From contig JAQGDQ010000328.1 in assembly GCA_030141605.1 (NCBI GenBank), forward strand, positions 64,001 through 109,698: DNA of 45,698 nt, written 5' to 3'. The position numbers and the translations under genes are program-made. The DNA is from Tubiluchus corallicola (lineage: Eukaryota > Priapulida > Priapulimorpha > Priapulimorphida > Tubiluchidae). Below, piece by piece: positions 36,101-45,100 of this stretch; within the stretch, counting starts at the first letter, position 1, and each line of letters opens with the position of its first letter. The notes beneath the pieces were generated by a model. That model did not search any database. It was not told the origin of the DNA and worked only from the letters and a program-made list of their open reading frames with translations.

Positions 36101-39100
36101 AGGTCTCGTCAATTCAGCAGGTAAATTAACAGGTGTTTTACCATCACAGCACCTGTTCCAATGACAACCAGCATGAAGTACACAAGACAAGTTTACTAGA
36201 GAGTTCAAAAAAGATTTTCACCATTCTGGCACTGAACCCTGACCAATTGGTATCCGAAACATGAGAGAACAAACCGACTAGGGAAGCAACCAATCTTACC
36301 CCCCTGGTGATGAGGACCCAGCATCATTGCAATAATAACATGCATTCGTAAAAAAATCTGCTACAGTTTATTGTGATAATTTCCTAAAATGCAAATTGAG
36401 CAAAGTTGCCTTTGCCAACATTCTGTCATAACGTACATTGAACACATGAATTATCTATTAATCCAGAACAGTCGACAAACGTACCAGCGGATGGAGTCCA
36501 CTGCGTCTGATAGTCACTCCATTCACTCCACGCATCCTCCTCGGGCGTGTGGTCATTCTGGAATCTCACACTGACCTCGTAGTTCGCGTACGGCGAGAGA
36601 CCGGTCAGTACATAGATGTCCGTTACGTTTGCTTGTACAATCTCAAACCTGGAGTCGCCCACGATTCTATAGTGAATCTCATATTTGGTCACAATGAAGC
36701 AATTTCGGATTTCGGCCGTTGGCTCCTAGGAGAGTAAAGGTCAATGCACTATCTTGGACGTGTACGAAAAATTGTGCAAGAACTCGAAAATGCAATATAA
36801 AAACAGAAGAACGTGGATAAAGCAGGTCTGTAATCCTCAGTAGGACTTGAACAATACTACTGAGTAACTAAAAACTGCTGTATTGTGAAACAAATATTGA
36901 AAACAATGAGAAACAATGAGAGAGAACAATGAGCTTGAGTTTTTTTTTTATGAATATTACGAGCTGTAAATCCTTCCCGTGACCTTCCTGATGGTTCCTG
37001 GTACTAAAATGGGAAAAGTCAAAAGTAATTATAAAGGAAAATACAGAAACCGAAACTATGCAAATCCAAATAAATTAAACACAGACAATTTACATAAATC
37101 CCACGATATAATTTTAAAAATTTTATGATCGTAAAATGAAGTCGTTTCAAGACAAGATCAGATCTCATCATTATGAACTCTTGTCTAAATGTTTTCCAAA
37201 TTATTATTAGTAGTTGATTAGTAACATGTGATTAGTATCATTTGCTATTTAAGATTTTACAATTTTTTTAGAATATAATGTTATATTGAGCTGAAAGTGA
37301 GCTAGAGCTAGCGTGTTTTTAAACTATCATCGTTTATTAATAATAATTTTTTATAATACTTTAAGACAGTGGTTCCCAAAGTAGGGGTAAATTACCCCCC
37401 CGGGGGTAATATGGTTTTTTGTTTGGGGGGGGGGGGGGGGTAACGGGCACCCCTCTGAAAATTTTTAAAACTGTATTATTAGTATTAATACTATTATTAG
37501 TATTAATTATTTTCAGTAATGAGCAGGTTTTGGCAACAATACAACAACAACACCTGGAAATTTATTTATGTCACGAGCAAACATAAATAATTTTGCTTGC
37601 TTGTGGCATATACGTGTGTTTACTTTTTGAGTTGGAGAAGTAGTACTAGGTGGGGGGGGGGGTATTGGACACGACCGGGTTTCCCGATTTGGGTAACGGT
37701 CCAAGAAAGTTTGGGAACCACTGCTTTAAGATGTATGTAAAATTTGTTGCTTCTTGAGAAATAATTTCATAGTTAATCCACAGACATCTTTGTTACCACT
37801 CAGTTTGACTCATCAATAATCAATAATCAATATGTGAAATCAATAACAATCATCATGTAAAATCAATAATCTAATTAACGTTTTCAGTACAATACACCTG
37901 CCGAAAATCGATACATCTGTGAAAACAACGCACCTGTAAAGTGACAGGTATTGCAGCCGTGTTGTTTGCAGCATTTGGCTCCTTTTCCAGATACGAATCG
38001 CCGAGTTCCGGTGCATCCAGACTGGACAGTGGAGCTAGAAAAAAATCAATAATTAGTCGAGGAACAAGGACAAACAGGGAAATTACCAGATAAGCTTTCA
38101 GGAAACAGACAACTCAAACAACACAGACTTGTAAATGCCATACACCTTATCAACACGGGGGCGCAGAACTCAGAGTCATCAGGAGTCGGCCTGGCCACAC
38201 CAGGCTCAAACATGGCCTGGTGTGGCCAGGTTCACAGCTTTGCTAGAAAGATGACAAAATGAAAGCCGAGCATTTCTTCTAAGGCAATTTGGTCAGTTCA
38301 TCAAGTTCCCATGCACCAGCTATTTGAACTGGTGCGATAAAAAGAATCTGCTGTAGTATAGCACAAGCTAAATCACTTCGCCGGAAATGTCCACCAAGGG
38401 TGTTATGCTTAAACTACAATTTGCTGATCGGTGTGTAAAAACGACTTAATTCCACAAAGTTTTGGGGAAGGCGGGAATGCAATTTTCTATCATTTTCATG
38501 CTCTTTTGCAAGAATTACAAACAGCGCAAACTACAAATGACGCAAGTGCAAAAACGTTTGTAATTTACCAATTATTCTCCAATAAAAGCGACATTTTTCA
38601 TTAATTTTTGCATTACTTGTCAAACTTGCAGAAATCAACATCTATCGAACCGTGTACATATGTCAGACCTATTATTCTTCTAAATTAAACAGTGGTTCCT
38701 GGTATTTTGTATATAAAATCTTAACAAATAAAATGATTGTGTTTTACACAAAGACAAGGAGTATAGCTAAATTGCAGGTGTTATTCCATTTCTTAAAATA
38801 AAACAGGGCGATTGTTTAGACTCATTGTCATTTTAATTTACTGTCCAAAATATACATTTTCTTGCCTATAAAAGTTAACAGTTGTTCATTATATTTGAAT
38901 AATTAGCTTAGAAAGGTTATTAACGGCAATCGAACACAGCTATTGCTTACGTCAGAAACTAATCACAATTTGTGCGATGGCAGGCATCTACCCTTGCGCA
39001 TCAAGCACATTTGCATAAGTGTTACAGTACTGTTTAAACGCATGATGTCACAAAAAATGGGCTCTACATCATATGACGTCAGAAACTAACACTGCACTTC

Positions 39101-42100
39101 ATGATCATGCTTATTATGGCACCGCCTTCTATTTGTCAGCCACGCGAATGTGAAAAAATGTGCCGCTGCCAATCTTAGTAGATTCGCTGAGCCGTGCGTA
39201 GTTTTGAAAATTTAACAAAATTTGAGTATCCGAGGTAATTATTATTTAATCTAAGCTTTGATTTAAAAAAGCTATTGTACTTTTCAATATTTTAGAGCAT
39301 TCTTGGTTCTCAACTACTATTTACACAATCGTTCGGTTTTCCTTTAATATAAAAAAGCAGCATGCTAGCCGACTTCCTTTTACCTGGACTATAATGTTTA
39401 CTAGTTTGATTAAACTCAACATTTACTGTTTTGTACAATGAACAAACATCCAAGCTTCTTCAACTATAATTTAGCTACAAATACATACGTCCACATTTAG
39501 TGGTAAACTCAGCAGGCGGCGATGCTGCTCCCTCTCCCGTTTCATTCGTCGATGTTTCTGACAATATAATGACTCTCACACTGTACGTCACCTCAAGAGT
39601 AAGTCCTGTAATATCACAGTTGTACGTTTCCTGATCCGTCGCCGTCACCTCACAAGCCGTTACCTCTTCAGCAACTCCGACTTCATTATAACGCACGATG
39701 TACGTGAGCGGAGTTCCTTCCCCATTATCACTGTTGGGGTCCCATTTATTCCAACTCACAGTTGCAATATAAGCATTTATATCTTCGTCGGCCAAAGTTG
39801 GAGCAACGCTAAAACTGGGAAACTCTGAAATTAAAATGTAAATTTTAATATAAACTTTAACTGGATATGCAAATGACGTGGGAGAAGGTCAAATATACAA
39901 ATGAAATTCAATCATGGACAGCAATAAAACTAATTCGTTGTTTATTTTCAACATTTTGCGAAAAGTATCAAATGTGTGTTTGCAAATCCAAATCGTACAT
40001 AAATCGGCATTGTTAAAATTACTTTATGATGCTTTAAAGTGGAATGCACCAAAAATTTAGTTAAATGCCAAATTTTTATTTTTATAGAAAAAGCTAAATA
40101 TATTGGACTTTTATATTCTACTATCAAATTATCAAGAAAGTGTACAAAAAATACTAAAAATCTAATTTTATAACCCCATACCCACTTTCCGGGTTGGAAA
40201 CTAGTAATGCAATTGTAAAAACTGGACTTAAACATAACTTCAACGTGTTCTTGTAAGGACCGTAGCAACCAACATTTATGCGATTGCTAAATGTTTTGTA
40301 GAAACATGACCAAAAACAATGGCTAACTTTAACAATGATTTTCTCAAGGTTATGTTTTCCAGTGCCTGGCCTGCACTGCAACTTCAACGTGGATTATCTC
40401 AGCTTAGAAATAACATAGTGCGATGAACTTGGTATCAAAATGATCCTCATGAAATGAAAATTCAGGATATGTGAAAAACTAGAAATGCTTACTTACCGGC
40501 TTATGTACGATTTTACTATGCATGTACACAAATCATAATTATCACATTTAGATATACTCTAATGTGAGAGGCACAACGACAACTTCAAGTTGCTTTTTTT
40601 CAACTTTTGCGACCAGATTTCAATATCTGTCAAACAAGTTATACCTTCAGTGCAGTTGATGCCGTAGAACCCAGGCACACATTCGCACGTGTAACTCTGG
40701 CAGTCGTACGGATCCGGAACGCAAACGGTATTTCCAGAACAAACATCGGGTGTAGTGTCACAGACTAAAAAAAATCAATAATTTCGTCTTAATAATATAC
40801 ACTTACAAATACACGCTGTACTATATAAACTATTTTCTTTTTTTAAACAGGCAGACAGAACACAATTTTTGAAAATAGGTACAGGTGAAGCAAACCTTTA
40901 AGAATGAGTTTAATAAAAAGAAAGCACGAGAAAACTCTTTACTTAAATAAATCTAAAAAAAATTGTCTTGAAATTTTGTATCACCTGAATACATACTGCC
41001 TTATTGCACACAGAGCTTGTATTAGCAACAATGCTGTTAATATCTTACGTTAGTACTAACTGTATATAGAAGTTCTACTATAAAACACTGTATTAACTAG
41101 AGAAGACATTTCATCTAATCAGGGATGAGAATGCAAAAAAACTCTGAAATAGGCCGGAGGTTTGGTGGCCCCGTAGGCCCCCATGGGGGTTCATGGGGGC
41201 GAGCCCCTTGGAGCCAGCAACAAATTGCAATTTTGTGACCATAGAGAGCCTCTAAGTGGACGTCGTCATCGTCATCATCACCACCAAAACCATCATCATC
41301 AATATCGTCAACATCATCACAGTTACAATTAGACCTAGTATTATTTCATTCCACCACCAGCAATTAACAAAATTTGGTTGTTCACTGATTGTCGTCGTCG
41401 TCGTGGTTATGTGAGGGGTCGTGGTTACTACAAGCATGAGAATGACAAATTGCAAAAAACTCTGTAACAGGCCTGGGGTTTGGGGGCCGCGTAGGCCAAA
41501 GAGAGCCTCTAAGTGGACTTAAAATATCAGTTACCTTGTTTCGTGCATAATTCAAAATACTCAACTATCAAGGATACATGATACCTAATTGTCTCAAAAA
41601 TGCCTAAGTACTGACCACTCCTATGCAAAAGTATATAAAAACTGTCTGCAATTGACTCAAATAACACCACACAATTGATTCTATATTTTTATACATAGGG
41701 ATATACACGTGGTTACACTGATGTACGTGATGTAAACAAAGTAACGGCCTGGCAACTAGCGGTCAGCTTGTGAAAATAATGTACTGGGTCCGTAAAAATT
41801 TTCTCAACGAATTTACAAGAATGGCACTACTGATCTTCCAAAAACTCGGAATTCCGCAAATCCACGGAAAATTCTCATCCCTGCTAATACAGCTTTTCAC
41901 TTTTTTAAGGGGTATCTGGTTTCAGAACACAATAATGTTTGCCTTTAATTCTTCTCTTGTACGGCCGTCCTACAGTTTCTATTTATAAATCACAAGAAAA
42001 CCCTCAACTTACATAAAGCTTCAAAAATTCGTCTTGAAATTTTATGCTACTCACATACTAGCTTTTTGTATGCATGGCTTGCATTGGCCATAACACAGTA

Positions 42101-45100
42101 TAAAACTTGTAAATTTTAAGTCCACCGATGACTATTAGGCATAGCCTTTTTGATGTTAGCTGGTATGAAACAAGTTTAGACAACACTGCAGGAAGTTTGA
42201 AAAAATAGTCAGAGCATTCGTAGTGCACACTTCATTAATTACGCAAAAGAATAAATTATTGTACCTTGCCAGAAAAATTAAAAATTGAGAATTTTCTTTT
42301 CTAGTTACACAAGTCTTTCGAACAGGTAAATTTAATGCTTGTGAGAAATAAAAATGTGTGAAAAGTTTTTGGGACATACTTCAGTATTGATTTTTCTTCC
42401 TGTTCAAACAAAAGTCTGAAAAGTTTACATGTTACAGATACACTTTACATTCTATAGTAATTTTTTTGCAAATCAACTGCTTAAATCAAGGTTTGGACAA
42501 TTTTGATTTTTCTTGCCATTACAAAAATCTGAAAATTTGAAAGTTTAGGATTATTTTTTCTCTCAATGCGCAAATTTTGCAACTGATTGCAGCGCCACGA
42601 GCGATCGCAAAATGGCAATGTCGGCACTAATTCGAGTAGGTCATGTCGATCAATACTTTATATTCAGACACCATCACACGCAGCATTCAGACAGCATCGC
42701 ACGCATAATTCAGACACCATCACATGCAGCATTCAGACGGCATCACACGCAGCATTCAGACAGCATTATACGCAGCATTCAAACAGCATTACATGCTGCA
42801 TTCAGACAACATCACATGCAGCATTCAAACAGCATTACATGCAGCATTCAGACAACATCACACACAGTGCGTAAGTAATAAGGAGACGTTCCATCTTCTT
42901 GAAGAAAAAACTGTTTCGTTAATAACGATTGCTATTGCTAACCATGGATAAGTAGTTAGGCATCTCAAACTTAGACAACAGCTTGCATTGTGATGTTTCA
43001 GATATCTGATATATAAATGTTCTGAAGATTTCTCTCTGCTTGCCCTTTAATCTAAGGTTGTACTTATTTAGAATTGCCTGTAAAACTTGGCTTCGTTATA
43101 TGTATGTAATAGGTCAGCCAATCAAAACTGAGCACGTTTTTAGTCTACTCATTGGAAGCGAAGAAATCGCCACGTCTTTTCCTTTTTCTGTAATATTGAA
43201 TTTAAAATAAAACTTTTTGTGATTTACTTCAAAACAATAACTGTTTCTTTAACACCGCAGTAGTATGGATGTTAAAAAATGTAATGACCTTCCGACTAGT
43301 GTGGCCAAAATGCTAGGGAAGATTAAGCGCACTTGATGATTGCTTTGAGAATAGATGGGTATTTCCTAAAGTTCATTTATTTTATCCTTAAGGTATGAAC
43401 TATATACTTACTGCTTTCACCACCAGTTGTGCCCTCTACATTTGCAAACATTTCGTCATTCTGTCCCACTTCATTAACAATCCAAACGGTGAACGAGTAC
43501 GTTGACGAGCACGTCAGCTCGTCGACGGTAACTTCCGTCACGCCCACAGATCCGCTTGCTACTTCACTGCCATCTGGTAGCTGCAAAACGTAATTGTATC
43601 CGACGAAGTCGCCGTTGCGACGACAGCAATCCGCAGGTAAATTCCAAGTAAATGTGAGGCTGTCTACGTGAATTTCGCTCACTTCTAGATCTTCAACGAC
43701 GATTTCCGGAACTGAAAAAGACGTTGCCATGACAAAACAACAAGCCTCTCTGCACACGTAAGATGCTGAATGCCATCTGTGAGTGGCACACTTACTAAGT
43801 GCCATTCTATCATATCTCTCGTAATTCTCACACTAGATGACATACATTGCTATCATGAAGTTAACCAAACTGAACCAAGAACCACATAATTAAATGATCT
43901 CAAAGAATCTGACAATGATTAATCACTTTTACTAAAATTAATATCTTTGGCATTTCACATCACGTATGAATCGTTCTCCAATTTGACGTCTATTTGCAAA
44001 AAATTCAACCCTGACCTTGAACACCTACCCAAGGTCATCAAATGCTTATCAAGATTTGTCCTCCATCCTATAGGAGAAGTACGTCCAAATTTGGGCCGCC
44101 AACTTTGTGACAACTTTGAATTGCAACTGACCTTTCCCGGTAAACTACCCACCGAAGACTGGTGAATGGTATTGTATTAAAATTTGTACCTCATAAAACA
44201 TTTAAATACCTAAATTTAGTTGTCCAACTTCTTACAGTTTTTGAGCTGTAAGCTTCCTGGTGATGAATTTCTGTTTGGCTCCATTAGCCAACTCTTGGAA
44301 TTTTGGGCTCACCAACTATCATTATTAATGCTTTTGACTGCTGTTTGTTTAACCTTTCACCTTTGCCCAAGGTCAGATTCTGCACAATTTAAACACCAAG
44401 CAGGGTTCTTTGTCTTGGTGTATGTTACCTCGTGTATGTTACAGGCTGTAACATTCTAAAAGTTAGATACTGGTGACCACACTAACAATGACATCAACGT
44501 CTAGCATCACGAGAGGCAGGACCAGCACATTTTGTGGTACAGCACCCTATATAACTACCTCAGTTCCACCCTCATAAAAATGTTCGACTTTGAAAGTAAT
44601 TGACGTTTGACCTTGATTGACCTATCAAAAGCTACTAAGCCGGTCCAACTTTGCTATTATTATCGGTCGGCATTTTGTTGCTTAATTCCTTAAAGTTTTG
44701 CCGCACTTGATATAACCACCAAATATGTTCACATTAATGCAACCCTTAATGCATTTATACAACTAAATAACAAATTTTAACGAATGACCTCAGCAAATTT
44801 TTGTATTTTTCAGGCAACAAAACATTGACTTACCTTCCAACAAAGTTTGACTCTCAACACGTTCTTTACTAAAAATTGCTTCCCCTCCATCCACCGTTGT
44901 TCCCCAAACATAGACGTCAAACAAGCTGTCGCCGCACAGATTCTCCAGCACCATTTCCGTAGTAACACCGTCATCTGTTACTCTTTCAATTATGTCCACT
45001 TCTGGACTGCCAGTGAGACAAGAGATGGACACTGGTCCTTCATACGACACATTGTAATGCTGAATGACACCGTTTGGCTCAAGAGGTTCTTCCCAGGTAA

